A stretch of 64,000 nucleotides of DNA from Bifidobacterium biavatii DSM 23969 (GCF_000741165.1 NZ_JGYN01000021.1:34805-98804), one strand, 5' to 3'. Shown: positions 18,370 to 27,081, counted from the first letter of the stretch. Notes: generated by a model from the sequence alone, not told the origin. Numbers and translations: made by a program.

Positions 18370-18383
18370 CGTGAACGCTCACA
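18370..18383. promoter_or_regulatory. LacI-type operator upstream of the MFS sugar symporter
   Basis: CGTGAACGCTCACA matches the shared 14-bp consensus TGTGARCGCTCACA at 13 of 14 positions. It lies 109 bp before the symporter start. The same motif precedes the GPH transporter, araB and the lacI gene at 31502-32620. Confidence 0.7.
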
Positions 18384-18442
18384 ATCACAAGCAGAAGCAT
18401 ATATTAGTCCATTTCCCACACGATTCAACTCGGCTCAATCGC

Positions 18443-18498
18443 AAAAAACGCAGCCGCCCGCGGACCTTTGTTGCGGGGTACGCGGGCGGCTGCGTTTG
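18443..18498 (-). terminator. Rho-independent terminator of the GPH transporter gene
   Basis: A perfect 15-bp GC-rich stem joins 18448-18462 to 18481-18495 (ACGCAGCCGCCCGCG and its complement), with an 18-nt loop. On the minus strand it is followed by six T residues. It lies about 40 bp after the stop codon of the GPH transporter. Confidence 0.88.
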
Positions 18499-18536
18499 AG
18501 GATGCCTTGCGGGTGAACGTGACGAACGCGATCGGG

Positions 18537-20000
18537 TCAGGCGGCGGCGTCCGCGATGGCGCGGCGCTTGGCCAGCTCGGCGCGGATGGCCGGCTCGTTC
18601 TTCTCGAACTTGCGATAGAAGAGCATGATGAAGATGCAGATCGCGTACACGATGATCGGCAGCCAGATGAAGCAGAACTTGATCGCGTCGAGCGCCTGGG
18701 CGCTCTGCTGCTGGTTGGCGACGTAGCCGGCGGCGGCCATGATCTTGGACGGGATCAGGTTGCCGAGTCCGGAGCCGAACTGGATGCAGAACGATGCGCC
18801 GACTGCGGACAGCAGGCCGGCCGCGCGGATGCCGTTCTTCCATTCGCCGTAGTCGACGGTGTCGGCGAGCATCGCGAACGGCATGGCGAGCGCCATGGCC
18901 GCGCCGAGGATGGAGATCGCCCAGAAGACGACGAACAGGGCGAAGCTGTTGGACGCGGTGAGCAGGAGCAGCTGGCCGATGATGGCCATGACCATGCCGA
19001 GGATCATGGTGTCGGTCTTGCCGGCTTTGCCGAGGCGCTTGGAGATGACCGGGATGAGGAAGGTGGTGACGAGGCCGAGGATCTGCATGCCGTTGAGCAC
19101 GGTGGCGAGGTTCTCGTTGTTCAGGTTGTACTTCGCGTAGTACACGGCCACGGACATGCGGTCCTCCTGCGCGATCCAGAAGATGACGAACGCGACGATG
19201 AGCGTGATCCACGGCCAGTTGCCCTTGATGGCGTGCAGGCTTTCCTTAAACGGCAGCGGGTTCTGGGTCTTCGGATCGTAGTTGTGCTCGCGAATGTTGC
19301 GGAACGCGAACCACAGCAGGGCCACGGCGATCACGCCGTACACCGCGAAGGTGAACATGAAGCCGACCTTCTGGTTGGTCTGGCCGGTGAGCGCCTTGCC
19401 GGCCCAGTTGACCAGTGGGATGGTGCACACGGCGGTGATGAATGTGCCGAACAGGCCGCCGGAGAGACGGAACGTGTTGGCCTTGACGCGCTCGGCCGGG
19501 TCGGGCGTCAGGTTGGACAGGATCGCGGTGATCGGCGTCTGGATGCCGGTGTAGACGAGGCCGGCGGCGAGGATGTACGTGATGGTGGCGTAGACGACCT
19601 TGCCCATCGGCGGCAGGTCGGGCGCGGTGAACGCAAGGAAGACGGTGAGCGCGAACGGCACGGCCATCCACAGGAAGAACGGGCGGGATTGGCCCCACTT
19701 GGTCTTGGTGTGGTCGACGATAGAACCCCAGACCGGGGCGGAGATGCAGTCGCCGATGCGGGCGATGAGCAGGATCCAGCCGGCGGCCGCGGCGGTGATG
19801 CCGAACACGTCGGTGTAGAAGAACATGATGTAGGTGCCGAGCGAGGAATACAGCAGGTTGCCCGCCATATCGGTGCTCAGGTAGGAGACCTTCTCCTTGA
19901 GCGGCAGGACGCCGTTGAAATCGGCGTCCGCCTTGGCTTTCGTTTCATGTGATTTGGCGGCGGAAGTTTTCGCCAACCGTTCCGTGGCGGCAGCAGACAT
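18537..20000 (-). CDS. GPH-family sugar:cation symporter
   Basis: This 487-residue transporter belongs to the glycoside-pentoside-hexuronide:cation symporter family (MelB, XynB/YicJ relatives). The family hallmark is visible in YLSTDMAGNLLYSSLGTYIM, DCISAPVWGSIVDHTKTKWG (cation/sugar site loop) and GQSRPFFLW, with about 12 hydrophobic helices and SAVGASFCIQFGSGLGNL near the end. It imports a glycoside or pentoside, probably with Na+ or H+. AGAGAGGT precedes the ATG. Two operators at 20017 and 20069 lie directly upstream, matching the arabinose-type consensus, so an arabinoside or arabino-oligosaccharide substrate is a reasonable guess. A strong terminator follows, separating it from the MFS symporter downstream. 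Confidence 0.9.
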   Translation of the reverse strand: MSAAATERLAKTSAAKSHETKAKADADFNGVLPLKEKVSYLSTDMAGNLLYSSLGTYIMFFYTDVFGITAAAAGWILLIARIGDCISAPVWGSIVDHTKTKWGQSRPFFLWMAVPFALTVFLAFTAPDLPPMGKVVYATITYILAAGLVYTGIQTPITAILSNLTPDPAERVKANTFRLSGGLFGTFITAVCTIPLVNWAGKALTGQTNQKVGFMFTFAVYGVIAVALLWFAFRNIREHNYDPKTQNPLPFKESLHAIKGNWPWITLIVAFVIFWIAQEDRMSVAVYYAKYNLNNENLATVLNGMQILGLVTTFLIPVISKRLGKAGKTDTMILGMVMAIIGQLLLLTASNSFALFVVFWAISILGAAMALAMPFAMLADTVDYGEWKNGIRAAGLLSAVGASFCIQFGSGLGNLIPSKIMAAAGYVANQQQSAQALDAIKFCFIWLPIIVYAICIFIMLFYRKFEKNEPAIRAELAKRRAIADAAA

Positions 20001-20016
20001 GGTGTACCTCTCTCTA

Positions 20017-20030
20017 TATGAACGCTAACA
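20017..20030. promoter_or_regulatory. LacI-type operator, GPH transporter site 1
   Basis: TATGAACGCTAACA matches the 14-bp consensus at 12 of 14 positions. It sits only 16 bp upstream of the GPH transporter start codon, so it probably lies in the 5' leader, where a bound repressor would act as a roadblock or form a loop with site 2. Confidence 0.65.
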
Positions 20031-20068
20031 GCCAAGTATGGTTTACGCTGACTCGATTCAAGTTAATA

Positions 20069-20082
20069 TGTGAGCGATCACA
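20069..20082. promoter_or_regulatory. LacI-type operator, GPH transporter site 2
   Basis: TGTGAGCGATCACA has perfect TGTGA/TCACA arms and matches the consensus at 13 of 14 positions. Centre-to-centre distance to site 1 is 52 bp, close to five helical turns, which would put both sites on the same DNA face. Confidence 0.72.
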
Positions 20083-20497
20083 ACTTCACCATTTCTTCAC
20101 ATTGTATCGCTCAACATCACACATGCAAAGGAACAGCCCTGAACAGACGTGAACACGACCATCGCATGAGTCGAACACGGCTGGACAACATCCGCTCAAT
20201 CCGTCCAATCCGCATGTCGTTTGTGGCCGCATACAAACGCGCAGCCCGGAATTCGTGACGGCATACAACGCGACATAACCTACGGCATCGTAAGTTAATT
20301 GACAGAACAGAAGCAAACGTCAGCTGCGCGTCATCCCGCACGGCGAGGTCACGCGACGCGCATCATTCATCGCGCATCACGATTGCCCATCGCACACGAC
20401 ACGGCACACAGCACGACGCAGCACGGCACACAGCACACCAGCACAGCACCAGCAGCGACCGGCCGCAACCGGTCGCGGAAACGGAACACGGCACATC
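20083..20497. other. Divergent intergenic region with CA-rich upstream tract of the acyl-CoA ligase gene
   Basis: About 415 bp between the GPH operators and the acyl-CoA ligase start. The part nearest the ligase is almost free of T and made of short AC/GC-rich repeats; the 14-mer ACGGCACACAGCAC occurs at 20401-20414 and 20423-20436. A small hairpin, GACCGG-CCGCAA-CCGGTC (20457-20474), lies 24 bp before the start codon. Upstream in-frame codons reach back to 20299 in another frame but lack any ribosome binding site. It is most simply a long unstructured 5' leader. Confidence 0.45.
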
Positions 20498-22318
20498 ATG
20501 CGCACCGAATACACCACCCCCGGCTCGATCGTCGTACGCGACGACGAAACCCTCTACTCGCTCCTCACCGAACGCATCGAACGCACCGGCGAAGACACCG
20601 TCATCGCCTCGCGCAAGCTCGGCCCGGGCCGCTGGGACGACATCACCACCGGCGAATTCCACAAACTCGTCCTCGCCGCCGCCAAGGGCCTCATCGCCTT
20701 CGGCATCAAGAAAGGCGACGCGGTCACCCTGTTCTCCGCCACCCGCTACGAGTGGGGCGTGCTCGACTTCGCGCTCGCCGCGATCGGCGCAGTGAACGTG
20801 CCGATCTACGACACCGACTCCGCCGCACAGGCCGAACGCATCCTCAACGACTCCGCCGTCAAACTCGCCATCGCCGACGACCGCGAGCGCTTCGACCGTC
20901 TCGACTCGGTCAAGGACCATTGCCCTGCCCTGCAGCAGATCCTGATGATGGACGGCAACGCGCTCGGCGCGCTGCAGGGCTTCGGCGTCACCGTCTCCGA
21001 CGAGGAGCTCGACGAACGCATCGCGTCGGTGCGCGCCGACGATCTGGCGACGATCGTGTACACGTCCGGTTCGACCGGCGCGCCGAAGGGCGCGGAGCTC
21101 ACGCACCGCAACTTCCTGTCGATCGTGCGCGCGGGCTACGAGTGCCTGTCGGAGATGATCTGCGACGGGCATCCCCGACTGCTGCTGTTCCTGCCGCTCG
21201 CGCACTGCTTCGCGCGCTACATCCAGTACTGCTCGATCGGCTCCGACGACGGCGTGGTCGGCTACCTGCCGGACACGCGTTCGCTGTTGCCGGATCTGCG
21301 CTCGTTCCAGCCGACGTACCTACTCGGCGTGCCGCGCGTGTTCGAGAAGGTGTACAACGCGGCCTCGCAGAAGGCCGGCATGGGCCTCAAGGGCCGCCTG
21401 TTCGCCAAGGCCGTGGCCGCGGCGCGTCAGTGGTCGCGCGACGAACAGGCCGGCACGCCGCATTCAGCCAAGGCGATCGCCGAACGGGCGACGTACGAGG
21501 CGCTCGTCTACCGTACGATCCGCGGCGCGCTCGGCCCGCGCATCCGGTTCGTCGCGTGCGGCGGCGCACCGCTCGACCCGGATCTCGCGCACTTCTACAA
21601 CGGCATCGGCCTGCCGATGATCCAGGGCTACGGCATGACCGAAACGGCCGCCCCGTTCACCGTGACGCGCGTGGACGACAACGTGATCGGCACGGTCGGT
21701 CAGCCCGCGCCCGGCTCGTCGGTGCGCATCGCGGACGACGGCGAACTGCAGGTGCGCGGCGCGAACGTGTTCCGCGGCTACCACAACCTGCCGGAGAAGA
21801 CCGCGGAGGCGTTCACGTCGGACGGTTGGCTGCGCACGGGCGATCTCGCGTCGATCGACGACGAGGGCCGCGTGACGATCACCGGACGCAAGAAGGACAT
21901 CATCATCACGGCCGGCGGCAAGAACGTGTCGCCGATCCCGCTCGAGCAGGAGATCGTCAAGTGCCCGATCGTCGAACATGCGGTGGTGGTGGGCGACCAG
22001 CGGCCGTTCATCGGCGCGCTCGTGACGCTCGACCCGGACGGGCTTGCCGCATGGCTGCCGGCGCACGGATTCGCAGCCGATCTGCCGATCACGGACGCGG
22101 CGCAGCTGCCGGACGTGCACGACGAGATCCAGCGGTATGTGGATCGCGCCAATGCGACCGTGTCGCGCGCCGAGTCGGTGCGCAAGTTCGTGGTGCTGGC
22201 CGACCGTTTCACGCAGGACAACAAGTGCCTGACGCCGAGTTTGAAGGTCGTGCGGCCGGCCGTGAACCGCGTCTTCGCCGACGTGATCGACCAGCAGATC
22301 TACGCCGGCAAACGCTGA
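20498..22318 (+). CDS. Long-chain fatty-acid-CoA ligase (AMP-forming)
   Basis: This 606-residue adenylate-forming enzyme activates fatty acids to acyl-CoA. Motifs appear in order: P-loop TSGSTGAPKGAELTH near residue 188, YGMTETAAPF near residue 375, GWLRTGDLASID near residue 446, and GRKKDIIITAGGKNVSP near residue 465 with the catalytic lysine region at the C-terminus. It resembles the FadD15-like group in actinobacteria. In a bifidobacterium that lacks beta-oxidation it more likely feeds exogenous fatty acids into lipids. The ATG at 20498 has no clear Shine-Dalgarno. A long hairpin terminator follows at 22340. It stands as a single gene. Confidence 0.92.
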   Translation: MRTEYTTPGSIVVRDDETLYSLLTERIERTGEDTVIASRKLGPGRWDDITTGEFHKLVLAAAKGLIAFGIKKGDAVTLFSATRYEWGVLDFALAAIGAVNVPIYDTDSAAQAERILNDSAVKLAIADDRERFDRLDSVKDHCPALQQILMMDGNALGALQGFGVTVSDEELDERIASVRADDLATIVYTSGSTGAPKGAELTHRNFLSIVRAGYECLSEMICDGHPRLLLFLPLAHCFARYIQYCSIGSDDGVVGYLPDTRSLLPDLRSFQPTYLLGVPRVFEKVYNAASQKAGMGLKGRLFAKAVAAARQWSRDEQAGTPHSAKAIAERATYEALVYRTIRGALGPRIRFVACGGAPLDPDLAHFYNGIGLPMIQGYGMTETAAPFTVTRVDDNVIGTVGQPAPGSSVRIADDGELQVRGANVFRGYHNLPEKTAEAFTSDGWLRTGDLASIDDEGRVTITGRKKDIIITAGGKNVSPIPLEQEIVKCPIVEHAVVVGDQRPFIGALVTLDPDGLAAWLPAHGFAADLPITDAAQLPDVHDEIQRYVDRANATVSRAESVRKFVVLADRFTQDNKCLTPSLKVVRPAVNRVFADVIDQQIYAGKR

Positions 22319-22339
22319 GCCGATTGCACCGAAACGTAT

Positions 22340-22380
22340 GCGGCGTCAGGAGACCGTGAGTCACGGTCCTCTGACGCCGC
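22340..22380 (+). terminator. Hairpin terminator after the acyl-CoA ligase gene
   Basis: A 19-bp stem with one two-base mismatch (22340-22358 with 22362-22380) closes on a 3-nt loop. The downstream T tract is weak (TTGCGTTT). It begins 22 bp after the stop codon. Confidence 0.7.
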
Positions 22381-22475
22381 TTGCGTTTCATCCGTTCCAT
22401 GCCGCGGCTGAAATCGGTCATGTATGACCCTTTTATCGGCCGGTTTCAGCCACGTTCCGGAACCAGGACTCATGG

Positions 22476-23300
22476 TCAGTCGGAACCGGAACCGAGCGAA
22501 TAGAGGTTTTCGTCGTACGCGACGATGACGGTGCTGGTCGAGTCGGGGTCGGACGGGATCGCAGGCTGATGCCTGAGCACGTAGGTTTTGTACGCGTACC
22601 CGTCATCCCGTTGAATGGCCCGCGAGAACCGCTTGTCGGAGACGACGATCTCGCCGTCGCGCCACCACCATTCGCGGATCTGCCCTTGGCCATCGTGATG
22701 AATGGTGGCCGGCTGACGGGGATCATCCTTGTCGGCCCAGTCGGCGTCGGCGGTCGGGTCGAACCACAGGATGCGCACCGATACGCCGTCCGAGGCCGTG
22801 TCGGTACCGGCGTTCCGGGAGGGGCCGACACCGTCGACGACCAGTCGCAGCACGGATTCGCGCCCGGCACGCACGTCGTTCATAAACGCGTCGATCGGCG
22901 CCTCGTCGGGACCGTTGTAGGTCGGGAACTCGTCGTCGTCAACCGTCCGCCAGCCGTAGTCGGCGCGTCCGCCGTACGCGTAGCCGCGCGCGATCAGCTG
23001 ATCCTTGGCGATGTCAGGTTCGAACGCGACGAGCTCGTCGTAGATCCGCTGCGCAGTGACGCGCGTGGCCCGCTGCCAGACGAACACGCCGGTGACGATC
23101 ACCGCGAACGCGAGGAATGCAACAAGCAGCCACCACCACATCGGCCGGCCGGTTGAGCTGCCGCGGCCGGGCTCCGATGCGACCCTTCGGGCATGCGGCT
23201 CGTTGCGTCGCAGATCATCACGCTGCAACTCGCCGCTACCGCTTGTCGCGGATGGAAAGATAATATACCGCCTCCCGTTGCTCATCGACGTGGGGTTCAT
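22476..23300 (-). CDS. Single-pass membrane protein of unknown function
   Basis: I do not recognise a family for this 274-residue protein. After about 52 polar, basic residues comes one hydrophobic helix (WWWLLVAFLAFAVIVTGVFVW), then about 200 residues that would be extracytoplasmic and rich in D, Y and W. Repeated beta-strand-like segments (EIVVSDKRFSRAIQRDD, TSTVIVAYDENLYSLGS) suggest a beta-rich lipoprotein-like fold. AAGGAGG lies 5 nt before the ATG. It is divergent from the response regulator, sharing a 164-bp promoter region, so it may be the target or partner of that two-component system. That link is inference from position only. Confidence 0.75.
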   Translation of the reverse strand: MNPTSMSNGRRYIIFPSATSGSGELQRDDLRRNEPHARRVASEPGRGSSTGRPMWWWLLVAFLAFAVIVTGVFVWQRATRVTAQRIYDELVAFEPDIAKDQLIARGYAYGGRADYGWRTVDDDEFPTYNGPDEAPIDAFMNDVRAGRESVLRLVVDGVGPSRNAGTDTASDGVSVRILWFDPTADADWADKDDPRQPATIHHDGQGQIREWWWRDGEIVVSDKRFSRAIQRDDGYAYKTYVLRHQPAIPSDPDSTSTVIVAYDENLYSLGSGSD

Positions 23301-23451
23301 GATGACCTCCTTCGATCAGGCCGTATGTCGGAACGGCTGCCGATCGGTCGGATATCGCCGATACTGCCACGCTACGATGGTTCCATTGTCCCGCGCCATG
23401 ACGCGACATGCGGTGCATGACATGGGTTGCCGCCGCCGTGTCGCGCGCGCT

Positions 23452-23457
23452 TAGACT
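23452..23457 (+). promoter_or_regulatory. -10 box placed for leaderless transcription of the response regulator
   Basis: TAGACT ends 7 nt before the ATG at 23465, and there is no Shine-Dalgarno. The same box and 7-nt gap precede the Pr6Pr gene (47161-47166, minus strand). A start 6-7 nt downstream of the -10 would make the mRNA begin at or within a base of the ATG. Confidence 0.55.
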
Positions 23458-23464
23458 GGACCGC

Positions 23465-24247
23465 ATGGAACAGCATGGGCGGCGCAAACCGGTTTCGATC
23501 GCGATAGTGGACAACGATCGCATGGCGCTGATGGCGTTGTCGTCGCTGCTGACCCGCGACGGATGCGCGGTGACGTGGACGGCGCAGCTCGGCGCGAGCG
23601 CGATCCAACGCTGCATCCGAGCCCAAGACCGCCCGGACGTGCTGCTGGTCGACATGGCACTGTCCGACATGACCGGAGTCGACGTGTGCCGTGCGGTGCG
23701 CCGGTGGGCGCCGGCGCTGCCGATGATCGGCGTGACCGCCTACGATCCGGCCGTCTATTACGATGCGGCCGTCGCCGCAGGGGCCGCCGCCGTGCTCAGT
23801 AAGGACGATGTTTCGGCGATCGCCGACGCCGTTCGCGCAGCGTGCGCATGCCGACGGCCCGATGCGCCTGTCGGACTTCCCGCCGACGCGCGGCAGGCTG
23901 GCTCACCGGCCGCGCCGGTCTCAAGCTCCCCTGCCGACGTCGTTCGTTCGGATGAGCCGGACGGGCCGGTCGATCCAGTCAGTCCAGCCGGTCCGTCCGG
24001 ACCGCCCATCCGTTCCGGTTGCATGGACGCGTCGCGGGCGCAACCGGAGCGATCGTTTGCATTGTCCGCACAACAATCCGCCATCATGCGCATGTATGCG
24101 GACGGACGGTCGACCGACGACATCGCCGCCGCGCTCGGCATCAGCAAAGGCACGATCTTCTCGCAGGTCGCGCGCGTGCGCGGGAAGCTGCACGCGCGCG
24201 ACCGCGACGAGGCGGTCGCCCTGTGCCGGCGGTATCTGCGGATGTGA
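23465..24247 (+). CDS. NarL/LuxR-type response regulator
   Basis: This 260-residue cytosolic DNA-binding regulator starts with a receiver domain: acidic pair Asp16/Asp18 (VDND), phospho-acceptor Asp63 (LLVDMAL), Thr91 (GVTAY) and Lys113 (LSKDD). The C-terminal LuxR helix-turn-helix spans about residues 200-258 (STDDIAAALGISKGTIFSQV). Between them lies a proline/glycine/aspartate-rich linker of about 60 residues with DGPVDPVSPAGPSGPP, much longer than usual. The start is set by the leaderless -10 box rather than the in-frame ATG at 23408. It pairs with the histidine kinase that follows. Confidence 0.87.
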   Translation: MEQHGRRKPVSIAIVDNDRMALMALSSLLTRDGCAVTWTAQLGASAIQRCIRAQDRPDVLLVDMALSDMTGVDVCRAVRRWAPALPMIGVTAYDPAVYYDAAVAAGAAAVLSKDDVSAIADAVRAACACRRPDAPVGLPADARQAGSPAAPVSSSPADVVRSDEPDGPVDPVSPAGPSGPPIRSGCMDASRAQPERSFALSAQQSAIMRMYADGRSTDDIAAALGISKGTIFSQVARVRGKLHARDRDEAVALCRRYLRM

Positions 24248-24452
24248 GGCAGATTCGCCGGCGTCACGCTCGTCGCACCGCGGCTCGGGCACGAAGTGGT
24301 CAGCACACGGTCTCCGGCGTATCGCCAACAGCGCGTCGCCGGCACCGCATTACCGGCGACGAAACGCCGACGCGGCATGGATCAGCAGAAAACACGGCGC
24401 GAAACATAGTGCAGAAAACGTAACCCACAACCAACGACCAACGGAAAGCGCG

Positions 24453-26012
24453 ATGATGTTCAGACAACGCATTGACCAACAACTGCTATGGGATTGGCGG
24501 ACCCGCGTGCTGTTGGCGTGCGCGTCGATTCCGGTGGTGATCGAAACCCTGTATTTGCGCGGGACCGGCGAGGGCGGAGACGCGACGGTGCTGTTCACGT
24601 TGTTGTCCGTCGTCGGTTGTCTGCTGATGTCGCTGCTGCCGCGCGTCGGCGGCTGGGCGATCATCGCGCTGTGGGCGGCGCGATGCGTCACGCCGCAGAC
24701 GACGCCGCTGTCAATACTGTTCTGCCTGCTGGTCGCCGTCACGATCATGACGTATTTGGGCATCGCGATGGCGCTGGCGGCGGCGATCGCCGCGGAGGCC
24801 GCCACGGCGGCGCGCATATGGTTGTATCCGTGGGATTCGTCGGTGTTTGCGATCGTATGCGCCACGGCCGCGTTTCTGATGGTCGCGCTGTGGCTCGGCT
24901 CGATGATGAGCTGGAGGGAGCGGCAGGAGGCCGACGAGCTGGAACGTGCCGCGCTGCTACGTCGCGTCGCGGATCAGCGGCTCGCCGAACAGCTGCATCA
25001 TTCGGTCGCCAACGACCTGACGACGATTCTGCTGCTTGCGCGGCAGCTGTGGACGGAACCAGCGACACGGGATGGCGGAGACGGCGGAGAACGGACGCCT
25101 GGCGGCGACGGGGCCGACGGGGGCCGGCAGGGATCCGTTCACGGGAACGGGAATGCCGGGACCGATGCCGGGGCCGATGTTGACGTCAATGCCGGCGCCG
25201 ACATCGGCGATCGAGCGGACACCGCGGCGATCATCGAACGAACCGCGCAGGATTCTCTCGCCAAGGTGCGCACGCTCATCGCCGGACTGGACCGGGTCGA
25301 CGATCGTACCGCGGCCCTCTCGTCAGCTCCGGCCAGTCCGGACAAGCCGGTCAATCCAGCCGAACCAGTCGACCCTAACAATCCGACCGGCCCAGGCAAA
25401 CCGGACGGCAAACGCGTCGGCACTGCGCTGCACAGGACGTCAATCGGGCACGCATTCACCGAACATCATCCGCTCACCACGCTCGGTACAAACGAACTGC
25501 AATCGATCGCAGCAACGTACGACGAACGGCTGCACGCACACGGATTAGCCGGCGAAACCATCATCGGCGGCGTCCCGAGCTGCTCGTGCACCGCCGAACG
25601 CAAGGCCGCGCTGCTCGACATCCTGCACGAAATCGTCGGCAACATGATGAAATATGCCGATCCGGCAGCCGGCTACTGCATCGCGGTCACGCTCGCGCCC
25701 GGACTGGTCACGCTGTCCGCGTCCAACGGGATCCTCCGGCCGGTCGACGCCGGCGGTATCGGCACGCATGCCGGACCGGACAGTGCACCACACGCACCAC
25801 AGGGCACAGCCACGGACATCGGCTCAGGCATCGGGTCACCGGTCGGACCGGTCGCTAACAATCATGACGTCCCAGACTCGACCGTCGGCATCTTCAGCGG
25901 CGGCACCGGTCTCGAACGTTGCCGCCATACGGCCATGTCGCTCGGCGGCGAATTCACCGTCGGATGCGACGGCTCCGCGTGGACCACGTTGCTCAAACTG
26001 CCGATGGCCTGA
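24453..26012 (+). CDS. Sensor histidine kinase, NarL-partner type, with low-complexity insertions
   Basis: This 519-residue membrane kinase has five or six N-terminal hydrophobic helices (about residues 15-155). A HisKA_3-like helix follows, with LAEQLHHSVANDLTTILLL near residue 182; the first His of LHHSV is the likely phospho-acceptor. A C-terminal HATPase carries the N-box EIVGNMMKYAD and the G2-like GGTGLERCR. The G1 box that normally reads DxG is SNG, so a key ATP-contacting Asp seems absent. Long G/A/D-rich and P/N-rich tracts interrupt the region between the His helix and the ATPase, and also the ATP lid. GGAAAG precedes the start codon. It is 205 bp downstream of its probable response regulator. 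Confidence 0.82.
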   Translation: MMFRQRIDQQLLWDWRTRVLLACASIPVVIETLYLRGTGEGGDATVLFTLLSVVGCLLMSLLPRVGGWAIIALWAARCVTPQTTPLSILFCLLVAVTIMTYLGIAMALAAAIAAEAATAARIWLYPWDSSVFAIVCATAAFLMVALWLGSMMSWRERQEADELERAALLRRVADQRLAEQLHHSVANDLTTILLLARQLWTEPATRDGGDGGERTPGGDGADGGRQGSVHGNGNAGTDAGADVDVNAGADIGDRADTAAIIERTAQDSLAKVRTLIAGLDRVDDRTAALSSAPASPDKPVNPAEPVDPNNPTGPGKPDGKRVGTALHRTSIGHAFTEHHPLTTLGTNELQSIAATYDERLHAHGLAGETIIGGVPSCSCTAERKAALLDILHEIVGNMMKYADPAAGYCIAVTLAPGLVTLSASNGILRPVDAGGIGTHAGPDSAPHAPQGTATDIGSGIGSPVGPVANNHDVPDSTVGIFSGGTGLERCRHTAMSLGGEFTVGCDGSAWTTLLKLPMA

Positions 26013-26148
26013 ACGCCATTATCTATGAGCCATAAGCCTCGATCACGATCGGGAAAATACCAGACCAGCGGTTGCACCGGTTCGTTAAAGTGACGGTATC
26101 GCCGCGAATTGGACTGCGGCCTGTTGACAATTGGAATGGGGGTTTACG

Positions 26149-26973
26149 ATGACCGATCGATCGCTCGTCGCCGTGACGCCACTGATGGACTATGGGCGGG
26201 ACAGTTTGTGGATGCTGCCCGGATACATGGATGCGGTGCTGCGCGCCGGCGGCACTCCGGTGATGCTGCCATTGACCGATGACGCGGACGCGGTGGAGCA
26301 GTGTGCGGAGCGGTTCGACGCGTTCCTGTTCACAGGCGGACCGGATGTGGGGCCGAACGTCGGATCGGATGTGCAATCCGGTGTTGAACCGGACGTTGGA
26401 CCGGAGAACAAACCGGATGCTGGAAACAAGCCTGACACGGAACCGAACTTGGGACGAGACGGTTCGGCGAGTCTTCCGGACGATACCGGCCGCAATGAGG
26501 CATTGAGCCCGGAACGGGACCGGATGGAATCGCTGCTCTTGCCGGCCGCAATGCGGCTGAACAAGCCGATTCTGGGCATTTGCCGCGGCATTCAGTTCAT
26601 CAACAAGTATTTGGGTGGCACGCTGTGGCAGGATCTGCCCACCGAGCATCCCAGCGAGGTGGAGCATCACATGAAGCCGCCGTACGACTCGTTTGGGCAC
26701 CACGTGGAGCTGGTGCCCGGCACACCGTTGGCGGAGCTGTTCGCAGGCCAACGGGAGATCGCTGTCAATAGCTATCACCATCAGGCCGTGCGCGAGCTGG
26801 CTCCGGGCCTGCGCGTGATGGCCACGGCGCCGGACGGGATAGTCGAGGCGCTGTGGCGGCCAGACAGCCGATTCCTGTGGGCCGTGCAATGGCATCCAGA
26901 ATTCCTGTACCGCGTGGATCCGCGTTCCCAAGCCATCTTCAACACGTTCGTCGCCGCAGCTCGGTCCCGGTAA
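26149..26973 (+). CDS. Class I glutamine amidotransferase, peptidase C26 (gamma-glutamyl-GABA hydrolase-like)
   Basis: This 274-residue cytosolic hydrolase probably cleaves gamma-glutamyl amide bonds. The nucleophile Cys is in ILGICRGIQFINKYLGG, and the His/Glu pair in WAVQWHPEF near residue 250. The early FTGGPDVGPN motif is typical of PuuD/C26. Between that motif and the DRMESLLLPAAM helix it carries about 40 extra residues made of PDVG/PDAG/PDTE-like repeats, absent from ordinary family members. The start at 26149 follows ATGGGGG at 7-8 nt. A bidirectional terminator separates it from araA. The physiological substrate is unknown. Confidence 0.88.
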   Translation: MTDRSLVAVTPLMDYGRDSLWMLPGYMDAVLRAGGTPVMLPLTDDADAVEQCAERFDAFLFTGGPDVGPNVGSDVQSGVEPDVGPENKPDAGNKPDTEPNLGRDGSASLPDDTGRNEALSPERDRMESLLLPAAMRLNKPILGICRGIQFINKYLGGTLWQDLPTEHPSEVEHHMKPPYDSFGHHVELVPGTPLAELFAGQREIAVNSYHHQAVRELAPGLRVMATAPDGIVEALWRPDSRFLWAVQWHPEFLYRVDPRSQAIFNTFVAAARSR

Positions 26974-27006
26974 CCCAACTTTCTCCCGCAAGACTGCCCC
27001 CACGAC

Positions 27007-27047
27007 GTCGAAAGGCCGTCCGGCATAATGTCGGACGGCCTTTCGAC
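27007..27047. terminator. Bidirectional terminator between the C26 gene and araA
   Basis: A perfect 16-bp stem (GTCGAAAGGCCGTCCG at 27007-27022 with its complement at 27032-27047) closes on a 9-nt loop. It stands between convergent genes, 34 bp from each stop codon, and can serve both strands, though T tracts are short. Confidence 0.85.
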
Positions 27048-27081
27048 TATCGGTTACCGATCAGAGATCAAGCGATCGTGA

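Noticed and set aside
16690..18516. A 608-codon open frame antisense to the MFS sugar symporter
   Set aside because: The translation is a H/E/D/R-rich repeat of no family, mirroring the symporter's codons. The minus-strand gene has clear family motifs.
23763..24452. A long N-terminal extension of the histidine kinase
   Set aside because: The extension overlaps the response regulator in another frame and reads as arginine/proline-rich noise. The ATG at 24453 has a purine-rich site and begins the membrane domain.
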